Part shown: in pieces, positions 53,999 to 62,161 of the stretch
Layout of the letters: each line of letters opens with the position of its first letter
Numbering within the stretch: the stretch's first letter is position 1
Source of the DNA: Litorimonas sp964352855
GTDB taxonomy: Bacteria; Pseudomonadota; Alphaproteobacteria; Caulobacterales; Maricaulaceae
Direction of reading: 5' to 3'
DNA length: 64,000 nucleotides
Assembly (NCBI GenBank): GCA_964352855.1
Contig: CAYGTR010000009.1
Coordinates: forward strand, 1 to 64,000
Position numbers and translations under genes: made by a program
The notes under the pieces: model-generated
What the model saw: the letters and a program-made list of their open reading frames with translations, nothing else
What the model was told of the DNA's origin: nothing
The model's database searches: none

Positions 53999-55513
53999 TT
54001 AAACGGCGGCACCGTAATGTTTGAGAAATTCTGCGTGGGTTGGCATTTTTTGTGAGGCTTGTTCCATGGCGTTTCGCATTGACTTTAGGCTGTGATTGAC
54101 TTGCTCAGGGGGAAGGGTGGCAACGATAGGGTCATAGGTTTTCGGGATGATGTTTTGTCCGAGACAAACTGCAATCCAACTTGGCTTGGAAAACAACTCA
54201 TCTTCATATCGGAAAATGCGGCCGGCTTCTTGGAATAGGTCTATTTTTCGCTGGAGGCTGTCAGGTATGCTCATTGTTCGGCAGTAGTTCCAAAAGGGAC
54301 TATCATCGCGCTGGGTCGCCTTATAATGCAGGATGATAAAGTCGCGCACTTGATAAAATTCTTTGAGCATTTGTATGTTGTATTCTTCTCTTACAGCATC
54401 AGACACATCGGCTGTCGGAAAGAGGCTAATGAAACGACTTATACCCATTTGAATGAGATAAAGTGAGGTTGATTCGAGGGGTTCTAAAAATCCAGCTGAC
54501 AGGCCAATTGCGATACAGTTCTTATTCCAGAGAGTCTCGCGACAGCCTGTTTTAAAACGAATTTTTCGAGGCTCACTAAGGGGCTTACTGTCGAGACCTG
54601 CCATAAGGATGTGGATCGCCGTCTCATCATCCATAAACTGGCTGGAATAAATATGACCGTTGCCTGTGCGATGCTGTGTTGGAATGCGCCATTGCCACCC
54701 TGCCTCTTTCGCTGTTGATTTTGTATAGGGTAGGAGCGAACCAACCCGCTCGCTGGCAACTGTCTGCGCTGTATCGCAGGGAAGCCAGTGGCTCCAATCC
54801 GTAAAAGGCACGTTGAGTGTTTTTTCCGTGAGCAAGGCTCTGAAACCTGTACAATCAAAAAAGAAGTCACCGTCTATGGAAGTGCCGTCTTCTAGTGTTA
54901 AGTTTGAGATGTCGCCAGTTTCAGCTTTTTGATGCACCTCGATAACTTTGCCTTCACGACGCACGACGCCTCGTTCTTCGGCATAGCGACGCAAATATTT
55001 CGCATAGAGCGTTGCATCGATATGATAGGCATATCGTAAATGTGACAGGACAGAGCGCGGGTTTGGATCCGGCAGTACGAATTTGTCGCTTTCGGCAGCG
55101 ACGGCACAAATACTATAATCCTGTAGAGGAGTAGGGTTGCCACTCGCTCTTGAGTAAAGCCAGTATTGATGAAAATCTATACCTTGCATATCCACGCCAT
55201 GATTACCAAAAGGATGGATATACGACTCTCCTTTTTTGCCCCAATCTATAAACTCAATGCCAAGCTTAAACGTGCCATTGGTTTCTTTCAGAAATTCAGC
55301 TTCATTGATTCCAAGCATAGAATTGAAGTTAATCATGTCGGGAATGGTGGCTTCTCCGACCCCGACGGTTCCGATTTGTTCGGACTCAATCAATGTGATT
55401 TGCACGGACCGCGGTGATAGCATACTAGACAGAGCCGCGGCGGTCATCCAGCCAGCTGACCCGCCACCCACAATAACGATGTTTTTTAAACCGCGTTGTT
55501 GAGTCTCAACCAT
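53999..55513 (-). CDS. Flavin-dependent tryptophan-halogenase-family protein
   Basis: A 504-residue halogenase with IVGGGSAGWMTAAALSS at the N-terminus, GVGEATIPDM, Lys83 in GTFKLGIEFIDWG, GWQWRIPTQHRTGNGHIY and LEPLESTSLYLIQ. All key motifs of the family are present, so activity is plausible. Its start overlaps the preceding degenerate paralogue by 8 bp, so the two are translationally coupled. Third in the leftward operon. Confidence 0.88.
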   Translation of the reverse strand: MVETQQRGLKNIVIVGGGSAGWMTAAALSSMLSPRSVQITLIESEQIGTVGVGEATIPDMINFNSMLGINEAEFLKETNGTFKLGIEFIDWGKKGESYIHPFGNHGVDMQGIDFHQYWLYSRASGNPTPLQDYSICAVAAESDKFVLPDPNPRSVLSHLRYAYHIDATLYAKYLRRYAEERGVVRREGKVIEVHQKAETGDISNLTLEDGTSIDGDFFFDCTGFRALLTEKTLNVPFTDWSHWLPCDTAQTVASERVGSLLPYTKSTAKEAGWQWRIPTQHRTGNGHIYSSQFMDDETAIHILMAGLDSKPLSEPRKIRFKTGCRETLWNKNCIAIGLSAGFLEPLESTSLYLIQMGISRFISLFPTADVSDAVREEYNIQMLKEFYQVRDFIILHYKATQRDDSPFWNYCRTMSIPDSLQRKIDLFQEAGRIFRYEDELFSKPSWIAVCLGQNIIPKTYDPIVATLPPEQVNHSLKSMRNAMEQASQKMPTHAEFLKHYGAAV

Positions 55514-56984
55514 GTTTTTCCTTCAGATACTTCAGCAAGCCTAACATATAGACATGGAGCGGAGGCATTTTTTCAGCCATTTGAGTAATTGCTAAGCGCA
55601 TTTGCGTCAGAGTTTTCTCAATTTTGTCTTTTTCAATTCTGTCAGCCAAAGGATCATAGCGTTTTGGTATATGTCCTAAACCAAAATGTAATATAGCCCA
55701 GTCCTGCTGATTAAAAGGCTCATAATCATATTTCACAAAGACACCACGGCTCTTGAACTGTGAGATTTTTGCTTCTAGTTTTTCGCAAACGGGTTCTTTT
55801 TGAGCGGCGCTCCAATAAGGTGTATCGGGTAAGCCTTCGATTGTGAAGAACGCGCGTTGGAATAGACCGGCATGCATATAGTCATCCGTAAAGCGGCGAT
55901 TATATTCACGACTGTCAATTCTCATATCGTCGGACACCGGAAATAATTCGAGAAGTCGGCAGATGTCGCGTTGAAGCAACATGATAGGCGCGGGGGTTAA
56001 AGGCTCCATTATAGCCGCACTATGGCCAAGAGAGAGACAATTCCCCTCCCAAGCTTTGTCGAGATGTCCAACTTTCACATCAATTATTTTGCGATTTTCC
56101 TCTCCGGGAAGGTCTAAAATATCACCTTGGGTTTCAGGGGCACAAATCGTCAGATAGCTCAGACATTGACGGAGAGGTGTTTCTGAATTCCAACCATATT
56201 CAGTCGCGGTCAGTGTGCGCTTAACCGCACCGAGAGTTTCGGATTTTTCAAATGAGGAAAGGGCGCGCAATTCTCGATTGCCGTGCCAATCACGTTTGCC
56301 CGAAGTGGCTAAAATTGCTTCTTGGCCTGAGCAATCAATATAAAAATCAGCTTTGAGAGTCGTGCCGTCGTCAAGTGATAAAGACAGGACTATTTCATTC
56401 TCGCGATTAATGGCTTTGATGGATTGTTTTATCTGTTTGACCCGCGTTTTTGTCAGAACCGTCTTAAAGAAGTCTGTCCAGCTTTTAGGGGAGAACTGAT
56501 AACCATATTCGACACTGGCGAGCGGTATTTTCCGACCTTCTGGAGGGTGTGCGAAAACCCCATGCTCTGCGGCTTGCACTGACATTATGTATGGCTCGAG
56601 ACTGCACGGCCTTGCGGACGTCTGATGATGCCGTATGACGAAGTGATGGAAGTCTACACCCTCAAATATAGGGAGGGGAATGTGAAAGCTCTGAGTCCAA
56701 TATCGCTTTTGGAGGCCCCAATTTTCATAGCGCGTTCCCAGAGAGAAAGCGGTATCGGTTTCCAGAAGCAGTTCGGGCTCTGTAATGCCTAGGCTCAGTA
56801 AAAAATCATAGCTCGTTTGCGATGTCACATTGCCGTAGAACACATCTGTTGCATCGGCGTCAGCTGTATCGATGAGCGTGATCTCAATGTCATTAGGCAA
56901 TCTATTCGCTAAAGCAATAGCGCACATATTGCCTACTAATCCACCTCCGCAGATGATAACTTTATTTAGAGGCGTATCACTCAT
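55506..56984 (-). CDS. Degenerate halogenase paralogue, probably non-halogenating
   Basis: A 492-residue relative of the three neighbours. It keeps a nucleotide-binding IICGGGLVGNM and the WAILHFGLGHIPKRYDPLAD ending shared by the family. However, the catalytic Lys is Ser81 (AFSLGTRYENWG), GVGEATIP is replaced by VFYGNVTSQT, GWxWxIP reads GWNSETP, and the LEPLEST region is MEPLTPAP. It may be a partner subunit or a flavoenzyme with another reaction. It lies four bases after the upstream gene and overlaps the downstream one by 8 bp. Confidence 0.8.
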   Translation of the reverse strand: MSDTPLNKVIICGGGLVGNMCAIALANRLPNDIEITLIDTADADATDVFYGNVTSQTSYDFLLSLGITEPELLLETDTAFSLGTRYENWGLQKRYWTQSFHIPLPIFEGVDFHHFVIRHHQTSARPCSLEPYIMSVQAAEHGVFAHPPEGRKIPLASVEYGYQFSPKSWTDFFKTVLTKTRVKQIKQSIKAINRENEIVLSLSLDDGTTLKADFYIDCSGQEAILATSGKRDWHGNRELRALSSFEKSETLGAVKRTLTATEYGWNSETPLRQCLSYLTICAPETQGDILDLPGEENRKIIDVKVGHLDKAWEGNCLSLGHSAAIMEPLTPAPIMLLQRDICRLLELFPVSDDMRIDSREYNRRFTDDYMHAGLFQRAFFTIEGLPDTPYWSAAQKEPVCEKLEAKISQFKSRGVFVKYDYEPFNQQDWAILHFGLGHIPKRYDPLADRIEKDKIEKTLTQMRLAITQMAEKMPPLHVYMLGLLKYLKEKHG

Positions 56985-56988
56985 CCCG

Positions 56989-58536
56989 CTATCGTAATTC
57001 CATTGATGATTTTATTGGCTGCGCGGTCAGGGGCGCGACTTGTGATGACGCACCATATTGTGCCAAGAAAGTCGCGTGATCAGGTGTTTGCTCCACGGCT
57101 AAATGGCTCGCGGCCTTAATGGCTTTGGCTTTGGCCTGAATATCTGAGAATGACATTGCGTTGGCTCTCATATCGTAGCCTTTGGGCAGAAGGTTTTGCC
57201 CCGTCATGACGGCGACCCAACTTGGCGGCAGAAACACCCCTTGCTCATAGCGCAGAACATAACCTCTAGCGGTCCAAGCTTCGAGCTTTTCTTGTAAGCT
57301 GTCCGGCAGTGTCATATCGCGGAAATAACGCCACATTTCACTGTCATTACGTTGGGTGGCGACATAATGTAAGAGAAGGAAGTCTCGTACGCGGTCAAAA
57401 TTCAGATCCATGCGCCGATTATATTCCTGTGCATCCGTGACGTCACAACGCTTAGTTGGGAACAGCTCAATCAGCGCCGTAATGCCTTCTTGAATAAGAT
57501 GTATTGAGGTCGACTCGAGTGGTTCTAAAAAGCCCCCTGACAAGCCTATGGCAACAACATTCTTATTCCAAAGCTTTCGACGTTTTCCGGTTTTAAAATA
57601 AAGCTGCTTTGGCTCGGCTAAAGCGGGGCCTTCTAGCGTGCTCATGAGCTGATGGGTAGCTTCGTCATCTGAAATATATTCATTCCAATATACATGCCCG
57701 TTTCCCGTGCGGTGCTGTAGGGGTATGCGCCATTGCCACCCTGCTTTTCGAGCTGTTGCTCTTGTGTAGGGTAGGCTTTGACCACGCGCTTCGCACGGCA
57801 CCGCAACGGCCCGGTTGCAAGGAAGCCATTCGCTCCAATCGTCATAGCCGGTTTCAAGAACTTGTTCGATTAAGACTCCTCGGAAACCTGAACAATCAAC
57901 AAAGAGGTCTGCTTCAATGACTGTTCCGTCTTCGAGTGTAATCGATTTCACAAAGCCCGTTTGGGGCGTCAATGCTGTATCAACGGCCTTACCTTCGATA
58001 CGCTTCACCCCATTGTTTTCACAATATTTCCGCAAGAACTTTGCATAGAGGCTGGAGTCAAATTGATAGGCATAGCCAAAATTTGATCCGATTTTTGTGA
58101 CGTCTTGTCCCGGGAGTCTAAATTTACCCGCCTCTGCCGCTAAGATCGGATATGAGTAGTCGTCAAGGCGATTTTTGTGACCTTTCTGCAACAGTCGGAG
58201 CCAAAAATGATAAAAATCAATCCCATCAATTGGCTCTCCATAATCTCCAAAAGGATGTATATAACTATCGCCTAAACGACCCCAATCGCAAAATTCAATA
58301 CCCATTTTAAACGTTGCACAGGTCTCACGCATGAACTCGCACTCATCAATTCCAAGCGCGTTATTAAAGAACCGAATGTGGGGCAAAGTGGCTTCGCCGA
58401 CTCCGACAGTGCCAATCTGATCGGATTCCACAAGCTCTATGGATATATTTAAACCTTTGAATTTATTAGATAATCCAGCAGCTGTCATCCAACCTGCTGT
58501 TCCGCCGCCAAGGATGCAGATTTTTTCAATATTCAT
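56989..58536 (-). CDS. Flavin-dependent tryptophan-halogenase-family protein (operon head)
   Basis: A 515-residue halogenase with ILGGGTAGWMTAAGLSN, GVGEATLPHI, Lys77 in ATFKMGIEFCDWG, GWQWRIPLQHRTGNGHVYW and LEPLESTSIHLIQ, all intact. First gene of the leftward four-gene operon. A near-palindromic LacI-type site (58555-58570) lies 18 bp before the start. Divergent from a TonB-dependent receptor gene, an association seen widely in Caulobacterales-type genomes. Confidence 0.9.
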   Translation of the reverse strand: MNIEKICILGGGTAGWMTAAGLSNKFKGLNISIELVESDQIGTVGVGEATLPHIRFFNNALGIDECEFMRETCATFKMGIEFCDWGRLGDSYIHPFGDYGEPIDGIDFYHFWLRLLQKGHKNRLDDYSYPILAAEAGKFRLPGQDVTKIGSNFGYAYQFDSSLYAKFLRKYCENNGVKRIEGKAVDTALTPQTGFVKSITLEDGTVIEADLFVDCSGFRGVLIEQVLETGYDDWSEWLPCNRAVAVPCEARGQSLPYTRATARKAGWQWRIPLQHRTGNGHVYWNEYISDDEATHQLMSTLEGPALAEPKQLYFKTGKRRKLWNKNVVAIGLSGGFLEPLESTSIHLIQEGITALIELFPTKRCDVTDAQEYNRRMDLNFDRVRDFLLLHYVATQRNDSEMWRYFRDMTLPDSLQEKLEAWTARGYVLRYEQGVFLPPSWVAVMTGQNLLPKGYDMRANAMSFSDIQAKAKAIKAASHLAVEQTPDHATFLAQYGASSQVAPLTAQPIKSSMELR

Positions 58537-58554
58537 AAATGCTCCTTTCCGTCT

Positions 58555-58570
58555 ATGATAGCGCTGTCAT
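58555..58570. promoter_or_regulatory. LacI-type operator near the halogenase start
   Basis: ATGATAGCGCTGTCAT is a 16-bp near-perfect palindrome around the AGCGCT core typical of LacI-family operators. It lies 18 bp upstream of the halogenase operon start, where a bound repressor would block transcription. Confidence 0.65.
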
Positions 58571-58702
58571 ATCGCTAACGTAAAATTTAGATGAGCGCTA
58601 GGGTCTGAGCGCCAAACTCCCTCGGATTTAGCTATGTCAAAATGCCGCCTGAAATCGTCCAACGAAAAACACCTTCGAGCACGTCAAAACTTATTATCCA
58701 CA

Positions 58703-58740
58703 TTTGATAGTTATCAAACCTATTTGACAGCGCTGTCAAA
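58703..58740. promoter_or_regulatory. Paired palindromes in the receptor/halogenase promoter region
   Basis: TTTGACAGCGCTGTCAAA (58723-58740) is a perfect 18-bp palindrome with the LacI-type AGCGCT core. Just upstream TTTGATA-GT-TATCAAA (58703-58718) has perfect 7-bp arms. Their centres are 21 bp apart, two helical turns, which would allow side-by-side binding. No regulator gene lies in the window. The rest of 58537-58870 holds the receptor's GGGAGAG ribosome-binding site. Confidence 0.7.
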
Positions 58741-58870
58741 TTAGGCTCTAAAACACGATAAGGGGAAGATTCTAATATTTATAAACTATGTAAATATTAT
58801 TCAAATCCCTCAAAAAGAGGCTCTTAAAGAGCATTAATAAACCCAGAATGGGTACAAGGGAGAGATATCA

Positions 58871-61800
58871 GTGAATTTGAAATCCAATACCAATAGCACA
58901 GCTATTGACAAACTGAGTAAGCTAACATTGCTAGGGACAACAGCATTAATTGCCAGTTTTGGCACAATTCAAATGGCATATGCACAAGATGATACAACTG
59001 TTGCCGACGAGGGGGTCGATGAGATTGTTGCTACAGGTATTCGTCAGTCTTTGAAACAGGCGCGAGACCTGAAACGAAATGCGGACACAGCTATAGACTC
59101 GATTACGGCATCAGATGTTGGCGCGCTTCCTGATTTGTCTGTTGCTGAAGCACTTGCGCGTGTGCCCGGTGTGGTTGTGCAGCGTTTCGATATTACATCG
59201 AATAATGGGGGTGATTTCCCGTCCCCAGAAGGCGGCGGCAACCTAGTCCGAGGTCTTACGCTTGTACGCTCAGAGTATAATGGCCGCGACGCATTTTCTG
59301 CCAATGGCGGTCGCTCACTGGATTTTGGTACTGTTCCGCCAGAATTGATTGGCGCTGTTGATGTTTATAAAAACTCATCAGCTGACCTGATCGAAGGCGG
59401 TATCGGCGGTACGATTAACTTACGTACGCTTGAGCCCTTCGACAGAGAAGGTCTCGTTGCTGTTGCGTCAGTTGATGGCACATATACAGACCTTCGTGAT
59501 GAATGGGCACCGGATTACAGTGTTCTTCTGGGTAATCGTTGGGATACAGACGCGGGCGAATTTGGTCTTTTGGGTTCGTTTTCGTCCTCTGAACTCAAAT
59601 CTGATCTTCACGGTTTTCAAATAGGTCAATTATTTCCAATCACTGTTAATGGTCAGACAATCGCGGCACCGGGCGGATTTCAACTTCGTACAAATGACGT
59701 TGATCGCGGACGAGACAGTTATTATGTAGCTGGTCAGTGGCGTGATAAATCTGGCGATCTTCAACTTACGGCAAAATACTCATTAATTGAAAATGATGTA
59801 AACAGTAATGAGCGTACATTAGAATATTTTGGTGATGGTGAAAGCTTTAACCAATATGAGTTTGTTGACAGCTTCTTACCAAATAATGTTACCAGCAGGC
59901 CTTTTACATCGGCTGGGATACCGTTGTGTAATGGATCCAATGATCCGACGGGCAATACAAGTGATCCAACATGTGAGCGGACGCAGGCTGTAACGGGGCT
60001 TTATGATCAAGGTATTATCTCCAACCAATTACGTGACTGGACGGGGGCACGCGGCGCAAACTTTACAAATCTTGGTATTAATCAAATAGATAATTCTCAA
60101 ACAGATGATTTAAGCTTGAATATCAAATGGCGCCCATCTGATCAGTGGTACGTCAATTTAGACGCACATAGAACGACAGCTGAATTTGATCGTTCACGCC
60201 TGTGGGCGGGATCGCGTTTCTTCTCAGATTTTACCGTGAATGCAGACCTAGACAATCCACAGGTACGTTTGATTCCTGATGCGACGAGTAACCCGACCGT
60301 TCGGTCCGAGACTCCTCCAACAGGCAATACGGATTTAACAGACCCAAGAAATTCTTACCTTTTATTTGCTGCGGATGAATTCCAAGACAATGAAGGCGAT
60401 ATGTATGCTGTTCGTGGAGACGTCGAATATGAATTCGAGAGTGATGGATGGTTTGATAAAATCAAATTTGGTGCCCGTTTTGCCGATCGTGATCAAGTTA
60501 ACCGGGCTGCCGGTCTAAACTGGGCGGCAGTTGCTCCGCCTTGGGCTGGTGGTGGTTATCTACCATTTTCCGATCTGCAACAGTCAACATTTGAAGTCGT
60601 CGATTTCTCTAACTTCTTTCGTGGCGGAGTTGTTCAAGGAGATAACACATCTGTCGTGTTTGCGGACCGTAACCTAATTCAGAATTATGATGCTTTCGTC
60701 GCTGCCATCCAGGGCGAGCCTCTTATTACTGGTGATGGTCGTAACCCTGACTGGTCTCCACTTCGCAATACGGAAGGTGTTGTTGACTATGCAGGACGCG
60801 GTCAAATTGGCGATATTAATGAGAAGACGCAGAACTATTATGCTCGCCTAGATTTTGGTAATGAATTTAGTAATGGCATGTCGCTAGAAGGTAATATTGG
60901 TATTCGTTATTCAAATACTGATGTGACGTCTATTGGTGACTTTGTCTTTGCATCTCTTGCGTCTGAAGCTTTTGATAATGGCGGGGATCCTAATGAAGGC
61001 GACTTACAGACTTTAGAGTTTACCCCGGAATCTCTCGCTTATTCACAGCAAGACACAATTAATCAAATTGCTGAAAGTTCTGATGATCGTTGGCTTCCTT
61101 CACTTAACGTCAAATGGAACTTGAATGATGAAACGCTTATTCGTTTTGCTGCGAGTGAAGCGATTACACGTCCGAATATTGCCCAACTTCGCGTTGAGAG
61201 AACGGCTGTCGTACAGAGGCAATTTATTAATTCTGATGATCCAACACTTCCAGTCGATGAAAGACTAATTGATATTAATCCTGTTCAAATCAATGTCTTT
61301 GGTGGCAATCCAGATTTGAAGCCGATTGAGGCAACGAATTTAGACTTATCTATTGAGCATTATTACGGAGACAATAACTCTCTGACCCTATCATTGTTCC
61401 ACAAAGATATTCGTAATAATATTATCTATGCGCAGGAGACGATTGGGACAGAAACACTCGATGGCGTGACGATACCTGTGGTCTTTAACGGTGATATCAA
61501 CCAAGATGAAGCTACAATTAAAGGCTTCGAGGTGGCGTATCAGCAGTTCTATGACGGATTGCCCGGCATTTTGGGTAACCTTGGTATTCAAGCGAACTAT
61601 ACCTTCATTGATGCGAAAACGAACGCGCCGACGCCAAATGTGTCTGAAGGGGACCCTAACTTCAACTTCGAGCGGATATTCCGTTACGGCGTAGAAGACT
61701 TCTTAGGTCTCTCTGAACATACGGCTAACTTGATCGGTATTTACGAAGATGAGAAACTTGAAATGCGCCTAGCTTATAACTGGCGTTCAGAATATCTGAG

Positions 61801-62035
61801 CTCGTATCGTGACTTTGTAACCGGCAACCCGATTTATCAACAGCCCACGGGTTATCTCGATGGATCAATCAAGTATAACTTCACTGACAACTTCCAAATT
61901 CGTGCGCAAATTGCCAATATCACGAATGAGAGAGCGAATGCAGAGCAACAAATTGATGCGTCTGGTCAGCGCTTTGGTCGGACGAGCTTCGTCGGTGACC
62001 GCCGGATCAGAATTGGTGCACGCTACCAATTCTAA
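58871..62035 (+). CDS. TonB-dependent receptor, Caulobacter type
   Basis: A 1054-residue outer-membrane receptor starting with GTG after GGGAGAG. The signal peptide ends near MAYAQ (residue 39), a TonB-box-like EIVATGIRQSL follows, then the plug (GALPDLSVAEALARVPGVVV, EGGIGGTINLRT) and a barrel ending RIGARYQF. Such TIGR01782-type receptors typically import oligosaccharides. The GH3 gene downstream and LacI-type operators upstream support a sugar, perhaps a beta-glucan. Confidence 0.92.
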   Translation: MNLKSNTNSTAIDKLSKLTLLGTTALIASFGTIQMAYAQDDTTVADEGVDEIVATGIRQSLKQARDLKRNADTAIDSITASDVGALPDLSVAEALARVPGVVVQRFDITSNNGGDFPSPEGGGNLVRGLTLVRSEYNGRDAFSANGGRSLDFGTVPPELIGAVDVYKNSSADLIEGGIGGTINLRTLEPFDREGLVAVASVDGTYTDLRDEWAPDYSVLLGNRWDTDAGEFGLLGSFSSSELKSDLHGFQIGQLFPITVNGQTIAAPGGFQLRTNDVDRGRDSYYVAGQWRDKSGDLQLTAKYSLIENDVNSNERTLEYFGDGESFNQYEFVDSFLPNNVTSRPFTSAGIPLCNGSNDPTGNTSDPTCERTQAVTGLYDQGIISNQLRDWTGARGANFTNLGINQIDNSQTDDLSLNIKWRPSDQWYVNLDAHRTTAEFDRSRLWAGSRFFSDFTVNADLDNPQVRLIPDATSNPTVRSETPPTGNTDLTDPRNSYLLFAADEFQDNEGDMYAVRGDVEYEFESDGWFDKIKFGARFADRDQVNRAAGLNWAAVAPPWAGGGYLPFSDLQQSTFEVVDFSNFFRGGVVQGDNTSVVFADRNLIQNYDAFVAAIQGEPLITGDGRNPDWSPLRNTEGVVDYAGRGQIGDINEKTQNYYARLDFGNEFSNGMSLEGNIGIRYSNTDVTSIGDFVFASLASEAFDNGGDPNEGDLQTLEFTPESLAYSQQDTINQIAESSDDRWLPSLNVKWNLNDETLIRFAASEAITRPNIAQLRVERTAVVQRQFINSDDPTLPVDERLIDINPVQINVFGGNPDLKPIEATNLDLSIEHYYGDNNSLTLSLFHKDIRNNIIYAQETIGTETLDGVTIPVVFNGDINQDEATIKGFEVAYQQFYDGLPGILGNLGIQANYTFIDAKTNAPTPNVSEGDPNFNFERIFRYGVEDFLGLSEHTANLIGIYEDEKLEMRLAYNWRSEYLSSYRDFVTGNPIYQQPTGYLDGSIKYNFTDNFQIRAQIANITNERANAEQQIDASGQRFGRTSFVGDRRIRIGARYQF

Positions 62036-62064
62036 CTTTCGCGCGATTAAATTAAATGCATTCT

Positions 62065-62090
62065 AAAAAGAGGGGTCTTCCCCTCTTTTT
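62065..62090 (+). terminator. Terminator after the TonB receptor
   Basis: A perfect 11-bp stem AAAAAGAGGGG-TCTT-CCCCTCTTTTT, 29 bp after the receptor stop. It works in either direction in principle and separates the receptor from the GH3 gene, so the latter probably relies on its own promoter or read-through. Confidence 0.9.
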
Positions 62091-62161
62091 ACATTGACTG
62101 ACTATCATTGGTGTAAAACCATATCGGAATTAAAGACTGACATAATTTGAGAGAGACTCTT

